Made by a program: the position numbers and the translations under genes | In this document: positions 44,259 through 56,264 of the stretch, piece by piece | Numbering within the stretch: position 1 is the stretch's first letter | How the letters are laid out: every line of letters begins with the position of its first letter | Notes under the pieces: generated by a model | What the model was told of the DNA's origin: nothing | Database searches by the model: none | Seen by the model: only the letters and a program-made list of their open reading frames with translations | Origin: Protula sp. h YS-2021 | Lineage: Eukaryota > Annelida > Polychaeta > Sabellida > Serpulidae | Assembly (NCBI GenBank): GCA_949752745.1 | Contig: OX457026.1 | Span: forward strand, 42,377,239-42,441,238 | Direction of reading: 5' to 3' | DNA: 64,000 bases

Positions 44259-45153
44259 AACTGTTTTGGGGACATTTCGCGGTGATGTCATTTTTGTGGG
44301 ATTCTGTTTTGGTTTACACAAGTGGGAGGAGTTTTTTTTTTTGTATCAGTTTTTTTTCCATGCAGTTCACTGTTCTTAATCGAAGTGACCGACTTCTAAT
44401 TTATGAACGTCACGGGTCTGGGTAGTACGGGCAATTTTCATGTAACGGGGTCTCAAAACCTGCCAAATTTGCCGAGGTATTAAGAAGTGTTTTGGTTCGT
44501 ACATTTCGCATGGTTATGTGCGTTCGCGTATCAGGTTTCAGTGTGTTATTTGCATTTGATTTTTCTTGTATAAAGTGACAGACTGTAAATTTGTGAAAGT
44601 GGCGGTGATGGATAGTACGGATAAGTTTCATGTGACAGGGTCACAAAAGCTGCCAATTTTGCCGATGTATTTAAAAAATAAATACTTGCGTCGTAGATTT
44701 CGCGTGGTTGCACTACATTTCGCATGGTTGTAGATGTGTGCGTGCATTTCGCTTGTCAGTTCGAAAGTATTAGCTGTGTTATTTGCATTTCACTGCTCCT
44801 ATAAGAAGTGGCCGACTTTAAATTTATGAGCGTTGCGAGACGATGTAGTACGAGAAAATGATATGTGGCAGGGTCTCAGAACTTGCACATTTTGCTGATG
44901 TTTCTGTGAGTAAGAACATTTTGGTGTTCGCACATTTCGCATAATTGTGTACGTAAATTTCGCTTGTCAATTCGAAAGCTTTAGCTGCATTATTTGCAGT
45001 CCATTTTTCTCACACCAAGTGGCCGAATTAAGTACGTACAAAACCATGCGAAATGTGCGAACACCAAAATGTTCTAATTCATAGAAGCATCGGCAACATT
45101 TTTGAAGTTTGAAACCCTGTTACATACATGGTTTTGGACGTACATTTAGCATG

Positions 45154-45258
45154 TGATATTTTAGGACACAGGGACAAAGTTCAGTTGCGGGCATACCTTT
45201 CAAATTTTCACAAGAAAAATAAAAAGGCGGATGAAGCTTCAAATCCGTTAAAAAATAA
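45154..45258 (+). pseudogene. Gene B exon 15 3' half, copy 3
   Basis: Same extent as copy 2. Encoded DILGHRDKVQLRAYLSNF versus DILGHRNKVQLRAYLSNL in the gene; the stop is lost by a small deletion in the A-rich end. Confidence 0.85.
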
Positions 45259-46550
45259 ACTGTTTTGGGGACATTTCGCGGTGATGTCATGTTCGTGGGA
45301 TTCTGTTTTGGTTTACACAAGTGTGGGGAATTTTTTTTTTTTTTTTGTATCATTTTTTCCATGCAGTTCACTGTTCTTATACGAAGTGACCGACTTTTAA
45401 TTTATGAACGTCACGGTTCTGGGTAGTACGGGCAATTTTCATGTAACGGGGTCTCAAAACCTGCCAAATTTGCCGAGGTATTAAGAAGTGTTTTTGTTTC
45501 GTACATTTCGCATGGTTATGTGCGTTCGCGTATCAAGTTTCAGTGTGTTATTTGCATTTGATTTTTCTTGTATAAAGTGACAGTCTGTAAATTTATGAAA
45601 GTGGCGGTGATGGGTAGTACGGATAAGTTTCATGTGACAGGTGACAAAAGCTGCCAAGTTTGCCTATGTATTTAAAAAAAATAAATACTTGCGTCGCAGA
45701 TTTCGCGTGGTTGCATTACATTTCGCATGGTTGTGTATGAGCGTACATTTCGTTTGTCAGTTCGAAAGTTCTCTGTTCGGAGTGACCAATTTCAAAGTTT
45801 ATGAACGTTACGAGATTGGGTAGTACGAGCAAAAGGTATGTGACAGAGCCTCAAAACTTGGAAATTTTGCCGATATTGCCGTGATTAAGAAAATTTCGGT
45901 GTTCGCACATTTCGCATGGTTGTGTGCGTACATTTCGCATGTCAGTTTGAAAGTTTTAATTGTGTTATTTGCAGTTCACTTTTCTCATACTAAGTCACCT
46001 ACTTTAGTACGTACACAACCATGCAAAATGTGCGAACACCAAAATGTGCTTATTTACAGAAACATCGGCAAAATTGTCAAAAGTTTGAGACCGTGTCACA
46101 TGCATGGTTGTTATACGTTCATTTCGCATGATTGTGTATAAACGTGCATTTCGCTTGTCAGTTTTACCTGTTATTTGCAGTTCACTGTTCTTATACGAAG
46201 TGACCGACTTTAAATTTATGAACGTCGCGAGAAGGGCGTACGCGCAAACGTGACATTGTCTCAAAACTTGGAAAATTTGCCGATGTTTCCGTGATTAAAA
46301 AATTTTGGTGTTCGCACATTTCGCATGATTTTGTACGTACATTTCGCATGTCAGTTTGAAAGTTTTAATTGTGTTATTTTCAGTTAATTTTTCTCATACG
46401 AAGTCACCGACATTAACTTTATGAACGTCACGAGAGGGGTAGTACACCCAAGTTGTGTTGCATGGTCTCTAAACTTGCAAATTTTGTGCATGGTTGTGTA
46501 CGTACATTTCGCAAGTTAGTTTGAAAGTTTCTGCTGTGTATTTTGTTTTC

Positions 46551-47376
46551 TTTAGGAAGCTTTTATGTGGTTTATATCTCATTGCCTCACGTTTTTTTCG
46601 GCCTATCATTAAATTTTAAGTAGTGTACATAACACTGAGCTTGAAAATCAGATAGAGTTGGTTATTTACACAAGACGGTTATATCAGTGAAGGATTTTGT
46701 TGTATTATTTTTCCTGTATTTTGGTTATATTTTAAAAGAGTTTTGGTTTTAAACATTCATCTGTATAAATCTGTATTTTGTTTTTAAACAATTCATCTGT
46801 ATAATATAAATCTATGTTTTTAAACATTCATCTGTTTTAATATCTTTTGTGCTGCTCTTCAATATTTTGTAAATCTTCAATTAATGTTAAATAGTTTATG
46901 TATAGAAATGAAAGAAAATAAATATTACATTGGGATTATGTAATAAATAAAATAAAAGGTGTAAATAAAAGAAAACAAACTCTACGCTTGTTTGGCTTTT
47001 ATTTAGTGTTTCCCTAATACTCTTTTACAGAAAGCACGTGGCCTTTGTTTATAAACAAAATCGGTTTGTTTACATTTTTTACACAGTCTCGATTCACATC
47101 AAACTTATAGTTGCAGATATCAAAAAATGGTGTAAAATATGCAAATTATGTAAACAAAATATTCCGTTTCGCAGGGTTCATGCTTTGTTAAATTTCTCTC
47201 AATCTGTTGTCTTTTCTATATTTTCGCTTTCGGAATTGAATGTAAAAAAAATCTACCGAGATTTTCATATACAACTTATGTCTGAAAAGTCCCTAATAAC
47301 GAAGTTAGATTTTTGGCGTACATTTCGCGAGTTGGAGAAGAAATCGCGATTCGTCGTTAGTTTCCCGACGTAGCTG
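46551..47376. other. AT-rich tail region with polyadenylation-like hexamers
   Basis: AATAAA occurs several times at about 46917-46971 (GAAAATAAATATTAC, AATAAATAAAATAAAAGG). These could serve a transcript from gene B reading through the array, but the distance (5 kb) makes this weak. A frame at 47038-47373 has only a GTG start and no motif. Confidence 0.35.

Positions 47377-47377
<1 letters not shown>

Positions 47378-47474
<97 letters not shown>
47378..47474. repeat. Long (TG)n microsatellite
   Basis: About 90 bp of pure TG, directly next to the 3' side of the LINE relic. Confidence 0.95.
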
Positions 47475-47489
47475 ATCCCTTCAGTTTTT

Positions 47490-49020
47490 TATGCTGACAG
47501 CGAGTCCCTTAGACTTTGCTACATCGGCTAACCTGTCGACTATTGCTTGAATGACGTCTAGGCTGTGAGCAGAAAATGCACAGTCCGCGAACAGAAGGTC
47601 TCTAATAAGTGCTTCTGTCGTCTTGTTGCGAGCCTTGAAGCGTCTGAGGTCGAACACCATTCAGAGAGCGAAGACGATACCACACAGCGTGGGAGCTAGT
47701 ACACAACCTTGTTTGGCACCGTTATGTTGAACGATTCTGAGAGCTTGACATTGGTAAAGAATCGACCTTTCATGCCATTCAGAATGTCGTATGATGGCAA
47801 TCAGTCTGTCAGAGCATCCTACCTTGTGGAGCAGCTTCCATAGGCTTTCCCGGTTGACGGTGTCGAACGCCTTAGTGAGGTTTACGACTACCATATATAG
47901 GAGTTTGTTCTGTTTCTGACACTTCTGCTGGAGTTGTCAGTTCCAAAGATCATATCAGCAGTACCTCGGCCGCTGCGAAAACCACATTGCACTAGTCAGG
48001 CGGTTCAGAACTACTCAGGCTAGGATCTTTCCTGCTATGTAGAGTAAGGATATTCCGCGGTGATTGTCACATTGGGATTTGTTTCCTTTGCGCTTGTACA
48101 GGTGTAGTATTGAAGCATCTTCAAGGTCTTGTGGTATTTGACCCTTCCTCCGGAAAGTGCTGAATAACTTAGCGAGTCTTGTAACCATGTGGACGCCTCC
48201 GCATTTATAGAGCTCTGGTGGGATCCCGTCTTGACTTGGTGCTTTGTCAATTTTGAACTGTTTTATCGCCTTTACGACTTCCACAGTCTGGCTTAATATC
48301 CAGCTGTTCCATGATAGGTAGTTGGGGTCTGTCTCCTATTGCATCATTCGAGATGTCAGATTACTTGTTCAGCAGTGAAATGAAGTGCTCCGTCCATCGG
48401 GCTAGTATTTCATCCTTGTCAAATAGGAGCGTTGTAATGTCAACTCCCAGTACCGGGGTAGATCCGTTGTCTCGGGGGTCGTAAATGGCTTTGAGGCCTT
48501 CAAACAGAGCTTTTGTGTTATGGGTATCTGCAGCTTCTTGCAATTCTGCAGCTCTTTCTTCCAACCACTTGTTCTTCATTGCTCTGAGGCGCTTCTGGAC
48601 CGCCCGTTTGAGTTCTAGGTACGCATTCCGTTTGGTAGAGGACTGTATGTCTGCAGTGTATCTACTGCATGCCTTTCAGTAGAACTTGTATTTCCTGGTT
48701 GTTCCCGTCTAACCAGTCTTGGCGTTTTCTTCTCACGAGGTCAGCAGCAGCACTATATATGGCGTTATGAAACTCGCTGCATAGCCTCTAGATGTTTTCA
48801 TCGTCGTTGGTTGACCATCGTCAAGACGTGATTCTAACTTCTTTGTCAGTTTTTCGGCTTTCGCACAGTTTCTCAAGACTTTGACATTGAACCGTTTGGC
48901 CTGCGGTTGGCATTGCCTCCTTACTGTTGGCGACACCTGCTAACTTCACATGGCGTCCTACACGTAGGTGACCTAAGGTGGTCTGATAGACAGCCACTAC
49001 CTCTCGTGGCACGGGTGATG
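47490..49020 (-). pseudogene. Non-LTR retrotransposon reverse transcriptase, decayed
   Basis: On the minus strand, in order: ERAAELQEAADTHNTKALFE linker (48579-48361); IDKAPSQDGIPPELYKCGG and YKRKGNKSQCDNHRGISLL (48284-48015); LTKAFDTVNRESLWKLL and NGAKQGCVLAPTLCGIVF (47894-47661); and LLFADCAFSAHSLD (about 47605-47560). These are palm-domain boxes of a LINE reverse transcriptase. Two catalytic acidic positions are changed: the usual D before LTKAFD is N, and the second D of the FADD box is C. Frameshifts and stops separate the pieces. The endonuclease part is absent. Clade not assigned. Confidence 0.85.
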
Positions 49021-49079
49021 TTTACGTCACGTCTGTCACGTTGTCAAACTGTAACGTAACCAAACAAGTGCCAGTGCCT

Positions 49080-49980
49080 AGGCCTCGGGTGCATCCATGT
49101 AGTCTTGATCTTCAAGGTCAAGGTCAAATTGAGGTCAAAATATTTTTTACCTCAAAGTGATTTCCAAAAACTCTTCCTACAAGTTTTGATGTGGTAAGAC
49201 GACATTTTGCGAAGGTATAGAGGATGAGTCCTCGTAAAATCTGCATTTTTTAACCTTCAAAGCTGAGGTCAAATTGAGGTCAAAATGTTTTTAAATCTAT
49301 TTTTATCACGAAAACTGCCCAGAATTAGCGATCAAATCCTCGTTTGAACACCTACAGAGTTCAGTACACAGTACCGTCGCCGTCTGATTCTCGACATTCA
49401 GGTCATAGTCAAAGGCCATGTGACAGCTGTATATCAAAAAGCCTTAGAGCACGATAGACTATTACTTCGAAAACGGATAGAGATTTTGAGCTTATTTTCG
49501 ACAATTTGGGCCTGAAAGACGTTATGTAAGGAGTACCTCGGTGACCTTGACCCTCCTCGGTCATGGCCGAAAAACCCGAAGTTAATCATTCTCTTGAAAA
49601 CGGTTATACTTACAGCGATTTTGAGCTTATTTTCGATAATTTGAGCCTAAAAAACGTTATGTAAGAGAGACCTTGGTGTCTTTGACCTCCTCGGTCATGG
49701 TCATAGTCAAAAACCGGAAGTTCACCACTGTCCTGAAAACGGTTAGCTTATTTTGATAATTTGTGCCTATTATCACGGAAACGGTTAGAGTGATTTTGAG
49801 CTTATTTTTTATCCCATGGGCCTAAAAGGGTTATAGAAGAGACACCCCTTGAGCTTGACCTTTTCGATCATGGTCAAGGTCAAGAACGGGAAGTTTGCTA
49901 TTGCCTTGGAAACGGTTAGCGCGATTTTGAACTTATTTTGATTCACAAAACATACCCTTATATAAGCGTCGAAGGTAAGT
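49080..49980. repeat. GGTCAAGGTCA-type repeat with diverged units of about 110-130 bp
   Basis: Phrases AAAACGGTTA, ATTTTGAGCTTATTTTCGA, TTTGGGCCTAAAAAACGTTA and CCTCGGTCATGGTCAAGG recur from 49480 to 49930 in diverged form; the left part carries TTCAAGGTCAAGGTCAAATT. No coding potential. Confidence 0.7.
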
Positions 49981-51405
49981 ATTTATTTGAAGCCCAACTA
50001 TCACCTTGAATGAACACCCACCAAAACCTAATTAGCCCCAGTAACGGCAGTGTCAAGGTAATTAATCAAAGCCCAACCGTGACCATAAACTGACACTCAG
50101 GGTCACCAAAATATAATCAGCCCCAACGGCCATCCTCAAATATTCACACAAGTATCATCAAAATCCGGTCACGGGTTTTGCCGGTGTTGCGGGACAGATT
50201 GAGTCCAGGCTGAATTGAGTCGATTTACTACTATACATTCCTTTATAATGAGGCAACCCAATCGGAAAGGGGACGCACTCACTTGGGCCAGGGGAACATT
50301 CGCGTGAAAATGCGAAATTTTTTCTCAAGGGACGTTTACTTAAGAGTGGGGCTGTGAAAAAGGGGTAACTTTGACAAGTCGCTCATTCATCTCAGACCAT
50401 TTAACAGAAAATTAGCTTTGTTTTTTTAATTACTTATATGTGGATCTTGGAGTTCAGAAATTGGTGTTTGGATTGTATTAAATCTGCAGATCGATTAATC
50501 GATTCACAAGGACTATTGATGTCAAACAATTGAAATGTGAGTAGTCTATAGATGGATTAATGGATTCATAGCGACTGTTGATCTCAAACAATTGAAAGGC
50601 GAGTAATTATATTGCATATAAAATCTCCCTTCGTTTGATTGCAATTAAATGGAATCACATGCGTATCAATGGAATCCTGTGGCATTTCCTACTCACGCTA
50701 CTCATGCTGGATTATTAATGGTAATTGCAATTATAATTAAATATACTCAGTTATTAGCACTTCGAGTATTTTATCCAATTAGCAAGCGTTATATGTGCAA
50801 GTTGTCGAGAACATTACCATCCAACATGTGTGGTGGTGATCACAGAAAACTTTGTGTGAATTGTGTTAATTGTAAAAAAAATCAAGAATTGTGTTTAGCG
50901 GGGGGGGGGGGTCTCTGGGGAACTTGCAAATTAGTTCAACAGTAGTTCAAAAATAGCTTTGCGGCTGGGCTGAACGATTTTTAACAGCGGTTCACATAAC
51001 ACACGGTTACTGTGGCATAGTCAGCTTGAGATTCTTCATTCTTAAAAAAAACGTGAGAAAAAATTCCTGTTTTACTGCAATTAAATGTATTTAAATGTAT
51101 GAGCTGTCAGATAAATAAAATGTGACGTTTACAGTTTTGTATACAAAGGATTAAGAGACTCATTCTGGCCCGGGACTCAATACGAACTGCACTAGGTGCA
51201 GTCCGAAATGGCAGCCTGGCACTCAATCTGGCCCCCAACACCAGAGTTATGTTCAGTAGAAGCGCCTGAGGCACGTCGGACAGTCGAGGCAACATAACCT
51301 ACAACAGATCAGTAGGTACCATGGCAGGTATTATTCAACTCAGGTGACACCTCAATTTTCTTCGCTGAAATCAAAATAAGAAGACAAACTCTGGGAATTT
51401 TTCAC
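49981..51405. other. Intergenic, no gene seen
   Basis: Contains an imperfect duplicated segment at about 50480-50610 (GATTAATNGATTCANARNGACT...CAAACAATTGAAA twice) and a palindrome CTGCACTAGGTGCAG near 51189. Frames at 50649 and 51107 (minus) carry no motif. Confidence 0.4.
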
Positions 51406-52029
51406 ATCTTTTTCATTTCATTTTTATTACAATTGTCTACTTTCCTTCCAAAAATTACATATGTACAAAATAAACATATTTACAACTATGTACATAGCTA
51501 TTTAAATTCTTTATGAAGGTATTTACATAACAAACACAGCAAAAACCGACTGGACGCAATTTTCTACAGAAGCATGCACTGTCACACTTGTAACTAGAGC
51601 ACAGCGCGCTCCTTATTTCTCACGATTGAGGTCACACAAAGTGAATGGTGGGCTGGAATCTTAGTGAACAGGGCTTTATGAACACCAGCTTATTAAAAAA
51701 AAAACAAAACTAAATGCTCAGAAACTGTTTCATTAACACACTAACATATTTAATGGGGAAAAATTCTTAAAATTATCGACTATTATTTAATTTAGCTCGA
51801 TTTATTTCTGGAATTGATATTCGTGTACAGGAAGGAAAGATTTAAATAGATACAGTGTCATCTTTTTAGGTTTAACTTGGCTTAAATATATGACATAGCA
51901 GACCAGGAAAGGCATCTCGTCAATGCACAGACGTCAGATTCATGAAAAAGGGTCATTTTTTTGCAAGTTCTAAAAAGGAAACTGAAAGGAAGAAAATTAA
52001 CGCACACAGTTGATTAAGGAAGCAGAATA

Positions 52030-52906
52030 CAGTGGTAAAGAATCCCGGACAAAAGCCCAATAGGGCAAAAGCCCAATAGGACAAAACCCCAATCTTTTAA
52101 CAAAGGCGGACAAAACCCCAGTCCGGACAATAGCCCAATAGGACAAAACCCCAATGTTTAAAATTTTTAAGAATATAGATTACTAGACATAGTTTATAAG
52201 TTATTTAAATCTGAGTGTACCTCAATGTTTTATTGCATTATATATATTCCTGCTTGTTCAAAATGTTAAAATATTGTTTGCGGATGGCACATCTTAACGA
52301 TTACATAATATATAGCAAAATTTGCTCCCATGGTTATTTGTTCTACATTTTAAGTTACTATATCCTGGATATTACATAATTCAGGCATTGATTGTAATTT
52401 CACACGTTATTACACAGCAATACACCGAACTTTGATTCAAAAAGCTTTCAATCAAAAGTGCGATCGAACCCCATGCTGTTATTTTCCGTGGATCAAAATG
52501 CTGTTCAGGGGAATTAGGTTACAAATTTTTACAACACAGTTTGAGGTATTGCTTAAAGACGAACAAATAAAAGATCAACTACAAATGCGTGTATCTCTAT
52601 TACTCAACGTTTTGTAGTGCTGAACATCAAATTCTTTATTGTTAATCTTGATTACACCACAGTCGAATAATAATTGAGCGGTTGAATGTTATGTAACATA
52701 GGGCATATGGCAGTGTTAAGATATTTTAACACGTGAGGTACACTCAGATTTAAATACCTGATAAACTGGGTCTAGTAATCTATATTCTTAAAAATTTTAA
52801 ACGTTGGGGTTTTCTCCTATTGGGCTTTTGTCCGGATTCGGGTTTTGTCCTCCTCTGTAAAATGATTGGGGTTTTGTCCTATTGGGCTTTTGTCCGTTTA
52901 CCACTG
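52030..52906. mobile_element. DNA element with terminal inverted repeats of about 180 bp
   Basis: Left arm CAGTGGTAAA...CGGACAAAAGCCCAATAGG...CAAAACCCCAAT...TTAAGAATATAGATTACTAG, mirrored by CTAGTAATCTATATTCTTAA...ATTGGGCTTTTGTCCG...TTTACCACTG on the right. The middle of about 500 bp has no transposase. A second, left-side doubling of GGACAAAA...CCCAAT units is present. No target-site duplication was identified, so superfamily is open. Confidence 0.75.
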
Positions 52907-53205
52907 GTAAAACCACCCATATATTGCTGTGAACTGATCGACAAACCGCCCAAAGCCTACCGCCAACACGAGCCTGAAAAGTGGGTGTCAACAAACGTGT
53001 CAACAAACGCAAGGGTTTTCTCCTATTGGGCTTTTGTCCGGATTCGGGTTTTGTCCTCCTCTGTAAAATGATTGGGGTTTTGTCCTATTGGGCTTTTGTC
53101 CGTTTACCACTGGTAAAACCACCCATATATTGCTGTGAACTGATCGACAAACCGCCCAAAGCCTACCGCCAACACGAGCCTGAAAAGTGGGTGTCAACAA
53201 ACGCA
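52808..53205. repeat. Tandem duplication of about 204 bp at the element's right end
   Basis: GGTTTTCTCCTATTGGGCTT...GCCTGAAAAGTGGGTGTCAA occurs at 52808-53003 and 53012-53207 with almost no change, joined by a repeated GTGTCAACAAACG. The right terminal repeat and about 100 bp of flank were copied together. Confidence 0.85.
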
Positions 53206-54429
53206 AGACTGAGGGAAGCTTCCTCACAAATTACGTATTTTCCGTCCCTCAGCATACTTCTTCCTACGACGATATAAAGTAAAGTATACTATTTTTCGAT
53301 ACTAGAAGAAATGGGAATACGGCTGTTCGTAACTATTCGCCATACGGAACGAAAACATGATGTTTTGTTTTTTTTTTTTGTATGTACACTTGCAATCATG
53401 ACATAGATATGACTACCTGCCCAAAATACCACACCAGCCGTTGACTTTTAGAAACAGGAGAGAATCCGATAGGTCATGGATCCAACTTCTATACATCGAC
53501 TTTCTACAAAAACTCTATACTTTGCGTAGGAAATGAGGCGCTTCGAAGGCTCGAGCAATGCACGCTCACTGACGCTCACTGCGCCGCCACCGTGTTCATA
53601 CCATTTATGTAACATTATTGTCTGCAGATTAAACAATTTCTATCCAGAACTGAAAGCATTTGGAAGAAAAAGAGTCACTTAAGCAACTCCAGAGGAGCGA
53701 TTCACTGGTGCTTATTCTCATACCCTGAAGCTGTAGGGAAAATCGCCCAAGGCCATTCTTTAAATTTACATAAACAAAGCTACAAGAGTGACTGGATTAT
53801 ATGCAGTCTTTCACTGTGAACAGGTGACGGAGCAAATAAATGTAAGCAAACTTGCAAAACTCTCGCTTCGTAACACATTTTTAATTACATTTTAACACTT
53901 GCACTTAGTTATTGACAATGCAAACAAGACGATAGCCCGGCAAGTGTTACTTCACTCCCTGGACGCAGTTTTTCACATATTGGAAATGACAACAAATAAT
54001 TGTGAAACAAACAAAAACCCACTTAAACAATATCAAGAAAAAAAAACAACAACGGAACCAGGGCAGAGTTCCCCATGCGCAGAAAGCTTGACACACTCCG
54101 AGATCTGACAAGACTTCAGTCTTCAACATAAATCTAAAGCCAACTTTTAGCAATACCTTGAAGAATATCCGAGCTATAGTCATTCTTATCCCATTACACA
54201 AAATCAAACCCAGTGTGATAACTGTTTCTAAAACAAGCTAGTCTACAAATATCTGAGCAGATTTTCTCCTTTTTTTCCCCAGCCCCTAAAAATGGCAAAT
54301 ATATCCTTTGTACAATGCATACAGATAAAACACCACAATAGGCCTGCGTTAACTACACCTGGATGAACTGATCATGGTCGTGGTAAGCTTCACTACTCCA
54401 TTCTGCCTGGCTCTTCTCAGCGCTTGTCC

Positions 54430-54462
54430 AATCAATTAATCAATCAATCAATCAATCAATCA
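54430..54462. repeat. (AATC)n tetranucleotide repeat
   Basis: Seven or so AATC units. Confidence 0.9.
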
Positions 54463-54942
54463 GGCGCAACCAGACTGACCAACAAGACCAACCGAAAAAA
54501 TTAATGCGCTATTTTCTCATTGCTATGTTACCAAACTTTGAACTCATCGTGGTTTTCAATTTAAATACCAATTTCATGCAACATTTCAAATCAAATGCTC
54601 AAGTGGCGTTACTATTTGCAGACTTTATATTTTGCAGCCATGTTGTTTGTCTGAACAGCACTTGAAGTTTATCAAGATCGATAGCGAGCAACAGCTGACC
54701 AACTCGTCAAAAAGGCTGCCAATCATTGTGGCCCGATTTATACAGGGCTTGGTCACGGGCAGGCGTGGTTAAAAACAGACCCACGGTGTATTTCAAGCGC
54801 TGAACTTTACAGCCCATTAGTTTTGGCTGTCGCCAGGGCTGACCATAATTTAGTAGCTGTATACAATAAGCCATCTATTAGCTTGACGGGCTTATGACTT
54901 AGTATGTTCTGTTGTACAAGATTTGCAGTTACAGAATAACCT

Positions 54943-54986
54943 ATGTATATATATTATATATACTGTATATATATATATATATATAG
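54943..54986. repeat. (TA)n tract
   Basis: TATATATA-rich tract interrupted by CTGTA, with potential to fold on itself. Confidence 0.85.
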
Positions 54987-56244
54987 GTGGCGAGTGCGCT
55001 TTTGTTTCTTAGCTTTAAATTTGCACCTTTCAATGTTACGTGTAGTAATTTTAATTATATGGCACAGAAGAGTCTAACTTCTTTTCAGTACTTGTACAAT
55101 ATCAGAATTACTTCACAATCAGAATGAAATCTTCATATGTTTAACGCAATTTCGCTCAACATCCACCTCAGTTACTGAGCGTGCTGAAAACTACTGAAAA
55201 TCAGTAATCGCGATTATTCCAGAATACAAACGACCGTCATACGAATGAAGATCGACATCGATCTGTAACCAGCATGCTCCGTATAATATAGGACCAGCCT
55301 ATATACACCTTGCACTAGTTGGGGCGGTCTTCATGAAGAACCGCTGATGTTAACCAGAGACCGGCATCAGCGTTTTCGTTATTTACTCAGACCACGCTCC
55401 GGGCAGGCAGGATCACAAACGAGCCCTGATAATTTGACACTTACCACAAAAAAAAAGTGAAAAGGTGACTATAGTTCTCAACAAGTGATATGCAGAAAGG
55501 GTAAATGAAACAACTACTAAGAACAACATAAGATCGTTACGCTGCGTTCATCGTTATGGTTTTCACACTGGGTTCGAAGCTGGCAAGAAACCGACCATGG
55601 TAAGAGTCCGCCCTTCCCACGCTTTACGAAACCGTCCTAAGACATTCGCCCAAATTACTGCAACCATAAGCTTTCAGCAACCCTCCTCCAATGCCAAAGC
55701 TGAACGCGGCGTAAGACGTAAAGGATATTTTGCCATTTAATACACGTGCACACAAAAATAAGACAACAGAATATTAAACAGAGGCGACTACTGCGTGGTC
55801 AAAAGCAAGTAGGGCTGAAGGCAGATCCACGAGTACACAGTACCGCGTCGGTACCACTACACGGAACCGAAATCATCACACGACACACGACATGCTGTTC
55901 ATGCGCGCGCTCAGACGCAACTTCTGGACATTTTTTACGGTGTTGTGTTAATTATCGATCCGACGAAACTACACGGTACCCATCTGTAACGGTGCGCTGA
56001 GCGCAAAACGTCACGGATGTCGGGTCAATGTGAGATTTGACAGAAAAATGTCAAAAAAAAGTACCAACGCCAACTTCTGTGTTCAGAGACCTGGCCACGA
56101 AAAACGAATAAAAGACTGCCCAGAAAGGGCGTTAAACTCTTTGCTTCACGTCAAACAAATACAATAACGCACACTTGCAGGCTACATGTGCCACGAGGAC
56201 TTGCTGACTGTCAGCCTCCAAGCTTCGCATGAACCCTTCCAGCT

Positions 56245-56264
56245 CCCCCCCCCCCCCCCCCCCG
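56245..56264. repeat. Poly-C tract
   Basis: About 18 C in a row; other such runs are near 57647, 60267, 62277 (G) and 62361 (C). Confidence 0.9.

Larger units (their letters stand above)
41941..46550. repeat. Satellite-like array of about 210-bp units with about 1-kb higher-order repeats
   Basis: CATTTCGCATGGTTRTGT-type phrases recur at about 42183, 43500, 43722, 43931, 44508, 44720, 44935, 45505, 45718, 45905, 46118 and 46315, mostly 190-225 bp apart. Blocks beginning with a gene B exon 15 fragment repeat at about 1-kb steps (43233, 44150, 45154). Within it, a 267-bp direct repeat lies at 42358-42626 and 42963-43231. No independent gene is called; short frames recur with the repeats. Confidence 0.8.

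Noticed and set aside
47038..47373. 111-residue plus-strand frame before the TG tract
   Set aside because: Only a GTG start, Ile/Lys/Phe-rich AT-driven composition, no splice or homology evidence.
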